Shown here: in pieces, positions 1-7,369 of the stretch
Numbering within the stretch: position 1 is the stretch's first letter
Layout: each line of letters starts with the position of its first letter
NCBI GenBank assembly: GCA_964409635.1
Contig: CAYPEL010000017.1
Span: 1-30,101, forward strand
From: CAYPEL01 sp964409635
GTDB taxonomy: Bacteria > Pseudomonadota > Gammaproteobacteria > DSM-19610
Reading direction: 5' to 3'
DNA: 30,101 bases
Translations under genes and position numbers: made by a program
Notes under the pieces: generated by a model
What the model saw: only the letters and a program-made list of their open reading frames with translations
What the model was told of the DNA's origin: nothing
The model's database searches: none

Positions 1-218
1 CAGAGCATGATTACTCAGAAAAATCAAGGGGTCAAAGTACTTGAACTAAAAGGGGAAAGGGGACGGATTTATTTATAAAAATTCCGATGGTTCAGAATCA
101 ATACTCTCACTTATGCATGAATGACCGCTTAGAGACCTTAACAGAAGCTTAAGAACGTCGTTGGCAGTCGTTCAGGCCGTGCAGGTTTTCAGAGTAGGTA
201 ATTCGGCTGTTGATATCC
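1..218. other. Window edge, no recognised gene; repeat-like short motifs
   Basis: No convincing complete gene is seen. Frame 1 on the plus strand is open from the window edge to a TAA at 76-78, so the tail of an upstream gene is possible, but the 25 codons match no family I recognise. GGGGTCAAAGTAC at 28-40 and GGGGACGGATTTATTTAT at 59-76 resemble short G-rich motifs I recall near REP-associated (Y1/IS200-type) transposases and degenerate mobile elements. That link is from memory and weak. The rest of the stretch shows no clear promoter or terminator. Confidence 0.25.
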
Positions 219-389
219 TCATTGATATTCAATTGACAAGTAATACAATAAATCCCGCTGCCCGAACAACACCAGGTTGTGCTTTTTGGGAAAGCGTTCA
301 AACAGTAAACTGAGTTTTCGCAGCACCGCTATGTCCAACGCAACGGGCACGTCAGCATCGGCAGTTGGGCTTCGCAAGCTCAGTACCAA
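219..389 (-). pseudogene. Possible frameshifted C-terminal tail of the M48-like gene
   Basis: Directly downstream of the stop of the M48-like gene (TAG at 391-393), a different minus-strand frame stays open for 56 codons, from a TTG at 389 to TGA at 219-221. The same frame is closed by a stop just upstream, so it has no room for a longer gene of its own. The peptide (LVLSLRSPTADADVP, then DIAVLRKLSLLFERFPKKHN) has normal protein composition. A segment with the pattern xVLRKxxxxxERFP recalls the C-terminal extension that follows the TPR-like region in some M48-type membrane proteins. I infer that a one-base change moved the tail out of frame. A short independent ORF or chance reading frame is also possible. 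Confidence 0.4.
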
Positions 390-390
390 C

Positions 391-1878
391 CTACGCTATC
401 GCTGCCTGCTGGAACGGCACAACCCGGTTAGTCCGTTCGAACGCATAAATCAGCGTATTGCCCTGGCTGGTGTAATTTGGATCGATCTGAATTGCGATTT
501 CAATCGCCCGAATACCGTCATCACTACCGGCTTCAAGTATTTGTTTGCCGCACTGAAAGCAAACGTCGGCACGCGTTCGGTTAACGCGCAATAACCGTTT
601 GCATAAGGCAACCATTTCATCCTTGGGCAGGAATTGTTCTGCCAGCCGTGCATAGCGTATCGCCGCTGCACCGGTAATATTTTCTGTCGTGGCTTGTTGT
701 TGCAAGGTATGAAACTGATCCTGGCTCTGACAAAATCGCCAGTGCCGGTCAGTCCATTCCTGGTGTACATTATCTTGCCAATGCGCGTCGAGTTGTCCGG
801 CAATTGTCTGCCATTGGCGGGCAAATAAGGCTTCCATTGCTGGCTGGCTTGGCAGACATGTCCAGCGTAATTCGTTATAGCCCAGCGCCGCCAGCCGTTC
901 ACGCAGACTGCAGTGCTGGGCTTTATTCCCGGCTGCCACTGCCTGTAGTAACCAGCGGTCGGCTTCTTCGCGGTGCAATGTACGATCCATGATGGCATTC
1001 AGGTTAGTGAATGGTTTGACGATTGGATCGGCAGTCCGTTCTGCAGCCGCAAAGATCATTGGCCAGTATTTGTTTTCCAGGAAAGTTTTGCCCAATGCTT
1101 CGGCGGCAATCAATGCCAGTACATGGCGATCATCGGTGACTTCCAGCGCCAGTTGATCATGCGCTAAGATTTGTGTGCGGCTAATTTCGCCGGCTTTACT
1201 TTCAAGGTAATTTGCAAATCCTGTAATAGGGCGTTTGAGCAACCAGGCGGCAGGAAAATTGCGGCTGCTATAATGCTGTCTAAGCCCTTGCCAGTAAGCC
1301 ACTTGTCGGCAAATAGTGCCTGTGTTCCATAGCCTTGTCCCCGCCCACTGGCCAACCACACCTCGAAGCGCCACACGAAACTGATTAAAAGAAAGAAACG
1401 ATAGCAGCGGCCAGCCAATGAGTAAGGTTTGTGTGTAGGCCCCAGGCAAGGCGCGCCTTGGTGTGATAATCAGTTCAATTGCAGGGGATTCGGTAATCAG
1501 TACACGGTCAATCGGAGGCAATCCGAATTGATTGCAGCGGCGCTTGATGATGGCAAATAATTCGGGGGCTTGCTTGTGCTTGAGTTCCAGCCCGGCGGGC
1601 CGTGCGGGTTTTGCCAGTATTAGATCGAGGCTGGCCAGCATACCGATAGAACCTAGCAGGGCGCAGGCTTCCATCGCTAGCCACTCGAACGGCGTTGCGG
1701 CGATAAAAAACAACCAGCTGGCGGTGCTGATTGCAAGTATCGTCAATAGAGGTACGGAGATGAGTAGAAAATTACCCAGCATGACTAGCCCGGCGAGCTG
1801 CATCAATAGCACACGAGGATGCATGCTAGCCGGCGTTTGACTTGCGATGGATTGTTTTATACGTCTTGATGACGGCAT
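391..1878 (-). CDS. M48-peptidase-like membrane protein with degenerate active site
   Basis: A 495-residue protein if started at the ATG at 1878, which has GGAG seven bases upstream; an ATG at 1968 would add 30 polar residues and lacks a clear ribosome site. Hydrophobic segments lie at about residues 25-60 and 66-88. They are followed by a region patterned like M48 (HtpX-type) peptidases: a LFAIIKRRCNQFGLPP segment, then a TLLIGWPLLSFLSFNQFRVAL segment where the metal-binding HExxH should follow. Here the expected motif reads GVVGQ (about 173-177), so neither zinc histidine nor the catalytic glutamate is present. The later glutamate/aspartate motif is also altered. The C-terminal third is helical and TPR-like. 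It is probably not an active protease: a pseudoenzyme or a decaying gene, and a possible shifted-frame tail follows the stop. It is divergent from ubiC with about 250 bp between, and no operon partner is visible. M48 assignment is by pattern only. Confidence 0.6.
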   Translation of the reverse strand: MPSSRRIKQSIASQTPASMHPRVLLMQLAGLVMLGNFLLISVPLLTILAISTASWLFFIAATPFEWLAMEACALLGSIGMLASLDLILAKPARPAGLELKHKQAPELFAIIKRRCNQFGLPPIDRVLITESPAIELIITPRRALPGAYTQTLLIGWPLLSFLSFNQFRVALRGVVGQWAGTRLWNTGTICRQVAYWQGLRQHYSSRNFPAAWLLKRPITGFANYLESKAGEISRTQILAHDQLALEVTDDRHVLALIAAEALGKTFLENKYWPMIFAAAERTADPIVKPFTNLNAIMDRTLHREEADRWLLQAVAAGNKAQHCSLRERLAALGYNELRWTCLPSQPAMEALFARQWQTIAGQLDAHWQDNVHQEWTDRHWRFCQSQDQFHTLQQQATTENITGAAAIRYARLAEQFLPKDEMVALCKRLLRVNRTRADVCFQCGKQILEAGSDDGIRAIEIAIQIDPNYTSQGNTLIYAFERTNRVVPFQQAAIA

Positions 1879-2127
1879 GCTTGGCTCCGTACGCGTTAAC
1901 CTAAGGCTTGGTGGTGAAGTTTCGCTAACTGCGCTGGCCAGTACTGTGAAATGCTTCACGCATCTCATCTATTTGTGGAAACCGCTTGACGCCCGCGTGA
2001 CAAAGTTCGCGCTTTATAGGCGAGCAAATAGGTTTTATATCTGCAGTAGGCAGGCTATATGGCCGAGAAATGTGGCATAATGCCGCCGCTTATGAGTAGG
2101 CTAATAACAGCGCGGGAACGGGTCAGC

Positions 2128-2679
2128 ATGCACCCTGCTAACCCGGTTTGGCGGCCGGAAAATCAATACTTACGCTGCAGCGTACCGGAAGGTCTGCTCA
2201 GTTGGTTGCTGGACACGGATTCACTAACACGGCGTATCAGCCAGAAATGTCGGGGATGTTTCCGGGTCAGGGTTCTGGATCAGGGCTGGGGCTATCCCCG
2301 TCACGATGAACGGCTGGTGCTGCGAATACCGGCAAGGCAGCGAGTGACCATTAGACAGGTGCAGTTATTATGTAACGAGGTCCCCTGGGTATTTGCGCGC
2401 ACGCTAATTCCAGTCTCTACGCTGCACGGGCCGCAGCGCAGGCTGGCGTATCTTGGAAATAAACCGCTTGGCGCGTATTTGTTTGCTGATCCATCCATGC
2501 GCCGTGGCCCCGTTGAACTGGCGCGCATATCGCGCCGCCATGCGATGTATCTCCCAGCCACTTCCGGGATAAAAACAAAACCGGCAGATATCTGGGGACG
2601 GCGTTCTGTTTTCTGGATTGGGGGTAAGCCACTGTTGGTTAGTGAAGTGTTTTTACCTGATTTGTTATTATCCGGTTAA
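2128..2679 (+). CDS. ubiC: Chorismate--pyruvate lyase
   Basis: Converts chorismate to 4-hydroxybenzoate and pyruvate in the cytoplasm, the first committed step of ubiquinone synthesis. With the ATG at 2128 the product has 183 residues (E. coli UbiC about 165). The family core is clear: IRQVQLLCNEVPWVFART followed by LIPVSTLHGPQ, then LGNKPLGAYLF, and the C-terminal IWGRRSVF...GKPLLVSEVFLP. The Arg in IRQV (residue 76) and the Glu in VSEVFLP (173) match the active-site Arg76 and Glu155 of E. coli UbiC. About 18 extra residues sit between the ELARI and IWGRRS segments. In-frame ATGs at 2092 and 2059 would lengthen the N-terminus; none of the starts has a strong ribosome site. It lies upstream of ubiA on the same strand, whose product uses its reaction product, so co-transcription is likely. 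Confidence 0.93.
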   Translation: MHPANPVWRPENQYLRCSVPEGLLSWLLDTDSLTRRISQKCRGCFRVRVLDQGWGYPRHDERLVLRIPARQRVTIRQVQLLCNEVPWVFARTLIPVSTLHGPQRRLAYLGNKPLGAYLFADPSMRRGPVELARISRRHAMYLPATSGIKTKPADIWGRRSVFWIGGKPLLVSEVFLPDLLLSG

Positions 2680-2789
2680 ACAATATCATGAACTGGCGCG
2701 GTTGCTGTTTTTAAACAACAGTAAACGAACAGTTAGAGTCCGTAATTTTCAGTTTGAGAAGCCTTGTCCCTAAGCATTTATTTTCTTGT

Positions 2790-3656
2790 ATGACTACTCT
2801 AAATAACCGCTTGCTTCAATACGCCTACTTAATGCGGTTGCATAAGCCTATTGGTATCCTGTTACTGTTATGGCCTACCCTGTGGGCGCTATGGATAGCC
2901 AGTGAGGGTAAGCCTGATCCCTTGGTTCTGTTTGTGTTTGTTTGCGGTGTTGTCTTTATGCGCTCGGCAGGTTGCGTCATTAATGACTATGCCGACCGGA
3001 ATTTTGATCCCTTTGTGGCGCGAACCCGTGACCGGCCAATTGCCTCGGGTAAGGTAAATACAAAAGAAGCATTAGTTCTTTTTAGCGCATTGTGCCTGGT
3101 AGCTTTTCTGCTGGTTTTATTGATGAACCGGCTGACGATAATGATGTCTTTTGTCGGGGCGTTGCTGGCAGTTACATACCCTTTTATGAAACGTTATACC
3201 CATTTGCCCCAGGTATATTTGGGTGCAGCATTTGGCTGGGCGGTGCCGATGGCCTTTGCGGCGCAAACGGGCAGTGTGCCCAAGATTGCCTGGCTAATAT
3301 TTATTGCAACGGTTGTCTGGGCGACTATTTACGACACGATGTACGGCATGGTGGATCGCGATGAGGACATTAAGATAGGTGTAAAGTCTACCGCGATTCT
3401 CCTCGGGGAGTCGGATAAACGCGTTATTGGCCTGTTACAGGTATTGTTACTACTTTCACTGCTACTCGTCGGTCAGGAAGCGGATTTGCATAGTTTTTTT
3501 TATCTTGGGCTGCTGCTCGCGGCCGGGCTTTCCGTATATCAGCAATTTCTGATCAGAGACCGTGATCCCGCATTGTGCTTCCAGGCATTTTTAAATAATA
3601 ACTGGCTGGGCGCCGTGGTATTTGCCGGTATAGCGCTGGACTATATGTCCCGCTAA
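2790..3656 (+). CDS. ubiA: 4-hydroxybenzoate polyprenyltransferase
   Basis: Inner-membrane prenyltransferase that attaches the polyprenyl side chain to 4-hydroxybenzoate, the step after UbiC. From the ATG at 2790 it has 288 residues, matching E. coli UbiA (290). A TTG at 2754 would extend it by 12 residues and is less likely. Both Asp-rich motifs that bind Mg-diphosphate are present: NDYADRNFDPFVARTRDRP at about 65-83, and YDTMYGMVDRDEDIKIGVKST near residue 180. The KPIGILLLLWPTLWALW, PFMKRYTHLPQ and NNNWLGAVVF segments are close to E. coli UbiA. Eight or nine hydrophobic helices are expected. It follows ubiC by 110 bp, and I see no clear factor-independent terminator after it. Confidence 0.95.
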   Translation: MTTLNNRLLQYAYLMRLHKPIGILLLLWPTLWALWIASEGKPDPLVLFVFVCGVVFMRSAGCVINDYADRNFDPFVARTRDRPIASGKVNTKEALVLFSALCLVAFLLVLLMNRLTIMMSFVGALLAVTYPFMKRYTHLPQVYLGAAFGWAVPMAFAAQTGSVPKIAWLIFIATVVWATIYDTMYGMVDRDEDIKIGVKSTAILLGESDKRVIGLLQVLLLLSLLLVGQEADLHSFFYLGLLLAAGLSVYQQFLIRDRDPALCFQAFLNNNWLGAVVFAGIALDYMSR

Positions 3657-3819
3657 CACCGTGAAAACGGGAAATAGTCTCTGATCAGGATGGCATTTAC
3701 GAGAGTAGTAAAATTATCGGCTATTGAAATAGACTCATTAAATTGAGATCCAGCTCGTTTGAGCCTGAATTCCGTCAGAATACGATTGATGTGACTAGAT
3801 GGGGGGATCATACTAATGC

Positions 3820-3933
3820 GTACGTTGCTTGCCCGACAGAATCATTTACAGACACGCTGTGAATACATTACGCTCGGCGGCAGCATCCTTGCTGCCGATG
3901 GTCTGTAAATGATTTGTCGGGCAAGCAGCGTAC
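3820..3933. repeat. 114-bp near-perfect inverted repeat element with nested hairpin
   Basis: The left arm (3820-3853) and right arm (3901-3933) are reverse complements apart from one mismatch and one single-base indel. The conserved arm core is GCTTGCCCGACA plus ATCATTTACAGAC. Inside is a perfect 8-bp hairpin, CGGCAGCA-TCCT-TGCTGCCG (3878-3897). This construction resembles dispersed palindromic repeats of gammaproteobacterial genomes. It ends 34 bp before the ribosome site of the CsgG-like gene, so transcripts entering from ubiA would fold it; attenuation or mRNA stabilisation is possible. The remaining intergenic sequence on its left (3657-3819) shows nothing recognisable. Confidence 0.85.
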
Positions 3934-3969
3934 TGTTTAATACCTATCTATAAATCAGGAGGCGTAATG

Positions 3970-4830
3970 ATGAAGACAACAAGCAGGGTGAATGCAGTCA
4001 AAGTATTTCGTTTCAATCTATTCACCGTTATAGCCACCGTTTTACTGGTTACATTGACCGGCTGTGGTGGCACTATGCCGAAATTAGGTGGTGCCTCGGG
4101 GATGACTACGTCGGGCGGGGCAGCTGGAGGCGCAGCGTCCGGTGCCAACAGCTCGCTTGCGAGCTGCGATGAAACATTAGGTACCCTGGCGGTGGTGGAA
4201 GATCAGTCTGCACACTGGTGGCGTGCGTACTACAGGCGCTACCCAAGTCTTGGTAGTACGGTGCCGGTACTGCGTACCATGATCCAGCAGTCAAATTGTT
4301 TTGTGGTGGTGGAGCGTGGCCGGGCGATGCACAATATGAAACAGGAGCGCGCGCTTGCACAATCGGGTGAAATGCGTTCCGGCAGCAGTTTCGGGAAAGG
4401 TCAGATGGTTGCCGCTGACTACACCATGAATCCAAGCATCCAATTCTCTAACAAAGGCACGGGTGGGATTACGGGATCTCTGGGCGGTTTGTTGGGTGGT
4501 AGAACTGGCCGGGTATTAAGCAGTGTGGCGGGCGGTTTAAAATCTAATGAAGCGGCGACTACCTTGCTATTAATCGATAATCGTTCCGGGGTGCAAGTTT
4601 CCTCATCGGTAGGTAGTGCTAAGAATTTTGATTTTAATATTATCGGGCGAGGTTGGGGTCGTGGTGCGTGGGGTAGCCTGGGCGGCTTTTCAAATACGCC
4701 TGAGGGTAAGGTAATCTCGGCGTCATTTGCCGATTCCTACAATCAAATGGTCAAGGCCCTGCGTAACTACAAGGCGCAAACTGTAAAAGGTGGGCTTGGC
4801 AAAGGCGGCCGGCTCAAAGTAGGTCAATAA
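3970..4830 (+). CDS. CsgG-like outer-membrane lipoprotein
   Basis: A 286-residue protein starting at the ATG at 3970; the AGGAGG at 3957-3962 is seven bases upstream, better spaced than for the adjacent ATG at 3967. The N-terminus is a lipoprotein signal with lipobox LTGC (Cys at about 32). A Gly/Ala/Ser-rich linker follows, and then a region patterned like the CsgG family: TVPVLRTMIQQSNCFVVVER, MKQERALAQSGEM, and an AADYTMNPSIQFSNKGTGG segment resembling the CsgG core that ends in a glycine-rich strand. CsgG forms the outer-membrane channel for curli subunits, but no csgA, csgB, csgE or csgF is present here. It is probably one of the widespread CsgG/HfaB-type envelope lipoproteins of other function. 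It stands alone, preceded by the palindromic element. Confidence 0.7.
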   Translation: MKTTSRVNAVKVFRFNLFTVIATVLLVTLTGCGGTMPKLGGASGMTTSGGAAGGAASGANSSLASCDETLGTLAVVEDQSAHWWRAYYRRYPSLGSTVPVLRTMIQQSNCFVVVERGRAMHNMKQERALAQSGEMRSGSSFGKGQMVAADYTMNPSIQFSNKGTGGITGSLGGLLGGRTGRVLSSVAGGLKSNEAATTLLLIDNRSGVQVSSSVGSAKNFDFNIIGRGWGRGAWGSLGGFSNTPEGKVISASFADSYNQMVKALRNYKAQTVKGGLGKGGRLKVGQ

Positions 4831-4875
4831 ACGGAAATAAATATTGCATTAACGCTGCCGGAGATCCCCTGATAA

Positions 4876-5265
4876 ATGGCTGCCCTCCAGTTGCTTTCTG
4901 TCATTGAGTCACCTGCGCATCCGAATTTTTCACGGCTGTATCAGCGCCTGGATATAAAAGAAGAAAAGGTCAGTTCAATCCGGAAAGCGATCGGACAGCT
5001 CAAAAATAATAAACCGGATATAGTCGTAGCCGAATTTTTTTACGGCTATGGAAATAACTATGCAGGTGTCAATATCAGTAACCTTGATGTATTGCTATCA
5101 ACAATGCAAAAGTATGCGCCGCAAGCCAGGGTGATTGTTCTGGTGGATAAGCTTGAGCGGCAATACGTCGACAAGCTGAACGAACTATTTCCACTGCACG
5201 CGGTTTATGAGCATCCTGTTAGCGAAACGCAGATTGAAAGCGGCCTGGTTGGGAATAATGGGTGA
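4876..5265 (+). CDS. Small conserved-type protein of unknown function
   Basis: A 129-residue soluble protein I do not recognise. The alternation of short hydrophobic strands and helices (LQLLSVIES, KPDIVVAEFFYG, QARVIVLVDK, HAVYEHPVSE) looks like an alpha/beta, receiver- or flavodoxin-like fold. The VIVLVDK strand followed by a helix and YEHPVSE is reminiscent of the beta4/beta5 ends of response-regulator receivers, but I see no confident phospho-acceptor Asp at the expected place (PDIVVAEFF has Ala-Glu). The ribosome site is GGAGATC, 11 bases before the ATG. The last 8 bp overlap the start of the HIT gene, so translation of the two is probably coupled and the proteins may act together. Confidence 0.6.
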   Translation: MAALQLLSVIESPAHPNFSRLYQRLDIKEEKVSSIRKAIGQLKNNKPDIVVAEFFYGYGNNYAGVNISNLDVLLSTMQKYAPQARVIVLVDKLERQYVDKLNELFPLHAVYEHPVSETQIESGLVGNNG

Positions 5266-5668
5266 TTTTACGCTGCATCCTGTGTTGGAAAATGATTGTT
5301 ATCAAATGGGCTGCTTGGGTGAAAGTCTACTGCTGTTGTTGAACAATAAGCTTGTGCCATGGTTTATTTTAGTTCCGAAAACGAAAGTAAAGGAGCTTTA
5401 TGAACTGGATACAGCTATTGGACAGGATGTTGCTCATTCAATTAACCGGCTTTCTAGATTTATAAAAGATGAATTCCAGGCTGACACATTGAATGTAGCT
5501 GCTATTGGGAATGTCGTGCCACAGTTACACATACATGTGATTGGGCGGAATAAAAACGACTATTGCTGGCCCGGCGTCGTGTGGGGCGTAGAGGGTTCTG
5601 AGTCCTATGAAGATGGGGAAGTAGTAAGGATACGCCGTGAGTTGGAAGCCAAACTAGTTATCAATTGA
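5258..5668 (+). CDS. HIT-domain nucleotide hydrolase/transferase-like protein
   Basis: From the ATG at 5258 the product has 136 residues, a usual length for histidine-triad proteins. The signature is VPQLHIHVIGR: the first His of the H-x-H-x-H triad is Gln, while the central nucleophilic His and the last His remain. This Q-L-H-x-H form is common in one HIT subgroup and does not imply loss of activity. The family hydrolyses or transfers nucleoside phosphates (AMP-conjugates, diadenosine polyphosphates); the substrate cannot be told here. The start overlaps the end of the preceding gene by 8 bp. The 3' end overlaps by 15 bp the end of the convergent lipoprotein gene, leaving no room for a separate terminator. 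Confidence 0.85.
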   Translation: MGDFTLHPVLENDCYQMGCLGESLLLLLNNKLVPWFILVPKTKVKELYELDTAIGQDVAHSINRLSRFIKDEFQADTLNVAAIGNVVPQLHIHVIGRNKNDYCWPGVVWGVEGSESYEDGEVVRIRRELEAKLVIN

Positions 5669-5866
5669 CGCATTTCGCTTCTTGAATGCATCCATCATTT
5701 GATCTTCGAGTTGTTCGGCTTTTTCCAGGGCTCTGACCTGATCGCTGAATACATTGTCCTTTGAAACCCTGCTATGCGTTTGATTATCCGTTGTGTTGGC
5801 TTGCTCCGAACAGGCAGACAGGTTGACCAGTAAAAGAGCGGTAATGATTAGGCTAAAGATTTTCAT
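5654..5866 (-). CDS. Small lipoprotein, last gene of the TPR/ExbB operon
   Basis: From the ATG at 5866 this encodes 70 residues. The N-terminus MKIFSLIITALLLVNLSAC ends in a lipobox (LSAC), so a lipid-anchored periplasmic protein is expected. The mature part is short, polar and probably helical, with a coiled-coil-like stretch (VRALEKAEQLEDQMMDAFKKR). No family is recognised. It begins 13 bp after the TonB-like gene and is the last gene of the minus-strand operon. A longer TTG start at 5899 would run into the preceding gene and spoil the signal peptide. It could be a small accessory of the trans-envelope complex, by position only. Confidence 0.65.
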   Translation of the reverse strand: MKIFSLIITALLLVNLSACSEQANTTDNQTHSRVSKDNVFSDQVRALEKAEQLEDQMMDAFKKRNASIDN

Positions 5867-5879
5867 GGCAGTAACTACT

Positions 5880-6863
5880 TTATGCGGGTAAGAAATCAAT
5901 TGGATAAGTAACAGTCACAGAGCCAACTGGTTTGGCACCAAAATTAAACATTTTTATACGTTGTAGCAACTTGCGTTCGAGGCTGGGCAGTGAGAGTTCA
6001 CTGGAGACTAGGTCGACCCCGGTTACTTTACCCGAAGGTGCGATGGTCAGGCGTAACACCAGCTTGCCTTGCAGTGAAGGATCCTTGCGCAGTTCACGGT
6101 TATACAGGCTATAAATTGCGCTTTTGTTTTTATCGAACACTATCTGAATTTCTTCATTGCTACGCGAAGCCTGCTGATTAGTACCTTTACTTTTTGTTTT
6201 TTTCGTAATCGGCGCAACCGGACTGCTGACTTCGGTTGCGGTTCTGCTAACCAGTTGCGTGCTACTGGTGCTGCGGCTCAGTTTTGCGGTATTAATACCG
6301 CCGCTATTGCCGGTGATTTTTGAAGTTATCAGCGATCGCGTGGTCTGTTTTGCTGTAGCGCCACCGCTAGACAGGCGTTTGGCCCCGCGCAATTGATTCA
6401 CGGAAGATTGATCGCGTAAATCGGCCAGGGAATCGCTCATCGCCAATAAGCCGGAGGTTTGTGCTTTTTTCCGGGCCACTTCAGTGGGGTTTATCTTAGG
6501 TTTTTTCTGCACCGGTTTTTTTGCAACTTTTGGCGGCGGCTTAGGTTTCTTCTTCGGTATCGGTTTTTTCTTCACAACCGGTTTAGGTATTTTCTTTTCT
6601 ACTGGTTTGGGTTCCGGTTTTTTCTTCTCGACAGGTTTCGGCTGAGATTTTTTAGGCTCGGTGCGTTTCTCAAAGATCAGTTTAGCGACACGCGGCGGCA
6701 CTTCGATTTCCTGCTCCAGCGGTTTTTTAAAAACCGGCGCCAGGGGGATGGCAATACCCAGAACGATAGTCATGACCATCGCGATGAGCAGTATCCGGCG
6801 AAAGCGCCGTTCCTCATCGGTCGAGATTGACCAGGGTAGCGTGAGCGAATGTGAATAAACCAT
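5880..6863 (-). CDS. TonB-family energy transducer with AgmX/PglI-like C-terminus
   Basis: A 327-residue protein with the classic TonB layout. A short cytoplasmic N-terminus is followed by one membrane helix at about 25-46 (ILLIAMVMTIVLGIAIPLAPVF). Next come a long Pro/Lys-rich periplasmic spacer at about 64-125 (repeated EPKPVEKK and KPIPKKKPKPPP units), a Ser/Thr-rich stretch and a C-terminal alpha/beta domain at about 240-327 (QGKLVLRLTIAPSGKVTGVDLVSS...VTVTYPIDFLP). The VxLRxTIxPSGKVTxVxxxSS...PxxFxP pattern is the AgmX/PglI-type C-terminal domain found with the Myxococcus Agl/Glt machinery and related clusters. The protein should couple the ExbB/ExbD-like motor encoded just upstream to outer-envelope partners. 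The ATG is 2 bp after the preceding stop, so translation is coupled. No iron-transport genes are nearby, which argues against a plain siderophore TonB. Confidence 0.82.
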   Translation of the reverse strand: MVYSHSLTLPWSISTDEERRFRRILLIAMVMTIVLGIAIPLAPVFKKPLEQEIEVPPRVAKLIFEKRTEPKKSQPKPVEKKKPEPKPVEKKIPKPVVKKKPIPKKKPKPPPKVAKKPVQKKPKINPTEVARKKAQTSGLLAMSDSLADLRDQSSVNQLRGAKRLSSGGATAKQTTRSLITSKITGNSGGINTAKLSRSTSSTQLVSRTATEVSSPVAPITKKTKSKGTNQQASRSNEEIQIVFDKNKSAIYSLYNRELRKDPSLQGKLVLRLTIAPSGKVTGVDLVSSELSLPSLERKLLQRIKMFNFGAKPVGSVTVTYPIDFLPA

Positions 6864-6865
6864 GC

Positions 6866-7369
6866 CTAGCTATCCTTTGCGGCTTTTTGAAGCACGGCGA
6901 GAGAAATTCGTTCGTAACCGGCCTGGGTGCAGGACGCCATAACCTTTTTAAGTAATTTATAGGGGATGTCCTTGCTGCCCATGATAGTGACCTCCTGGGC
7001 CGCCGGTTTTTCTGATGTATCCGGTAACAGGTGCTTGTTATAGTGGATTTCCAGTGCGCTGATCAGCGGATCGATCAGATCGTTGTTTTCCTGTATATCG
7101 CTCATTGAAGCGACGCGTTTTCCTTGCACCAGAATATCAGTATCTGAAATGATGACGACCAGGTTCTGGCGCGGTTTTTGTTCTGCCACCGATTCCGGTA
7201 GCTGAACATTACGGGTTGTAGGCAGTACTTCGCCGTCTGAGGAGTTAACCAACAGGAAGAAAACCAGGATGGTAAAAATACCCATTAATGACACTAGGTT
7301 CAGGCCGGGAATGTGGCCGTGACGCTTATGGTGGCGTTCCATACGCAGCGCGCGGCGTGATTGTTTCAA
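6866..7369 (-). CDS. ExbD/TolR-family protein, second paralogue (lacks membrane Asp)
   Basis: A 167-residue protein: basic cytoplasmic N-terminus (RRALRMERHHKRHGH), one membrane helix at about 23-42 (LNLVSLMGIFTILVFFLLV), then a periplasmic domain ending in a conserved-looking TIMGSKDIPYKLLKKVMASC segment, as in ExbD/TolR. Aligned with E. coli ExbD (INVTPFIDVMLVLL), the proton-carrying Asp25 position is Gly30 here. The start is a TTG at 7369 with AGGAG six bases upstream, overlapping the stop of the first exbD-like gene; an ATG ten codons in has no such site. It works, by analogy, as a stator subunit with the TolQ-like protein. The loss of Asp means it may be structural only. The C-terminal Cys (SCTQAGYE) is an unusual extra. 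Confidence 0.85.
   Translation of the reverse strand: MKQSRRALRMERHHKRHGHIPGLNLVSLMGIFTILVFFLLVNSSDGEVLPTTRNVQLPESVAEQKPRQNLVVIISDTDILVQGKRVASMSDIQENNDLIDPLISALEIHYNKHLLPDTSEKPAAQEVTIMGSKDIPYKLLKKVMASCTQAGYERISLAVLQKAAKDS

Noticed and set aside
277..594. 105-codon plus-strand reading frame at the left end
   Set aside because: It runs antisense to the M48-like gene and its possible tail, has no ribosome site, and its composition does not resemble a protein family.
3970..4830. Curli secretion channel
   Set aside because: The CsgG-like protein is alone, with no curli subunit, nucleator or CsgE/CsgF genes, so a curli role is not supported.
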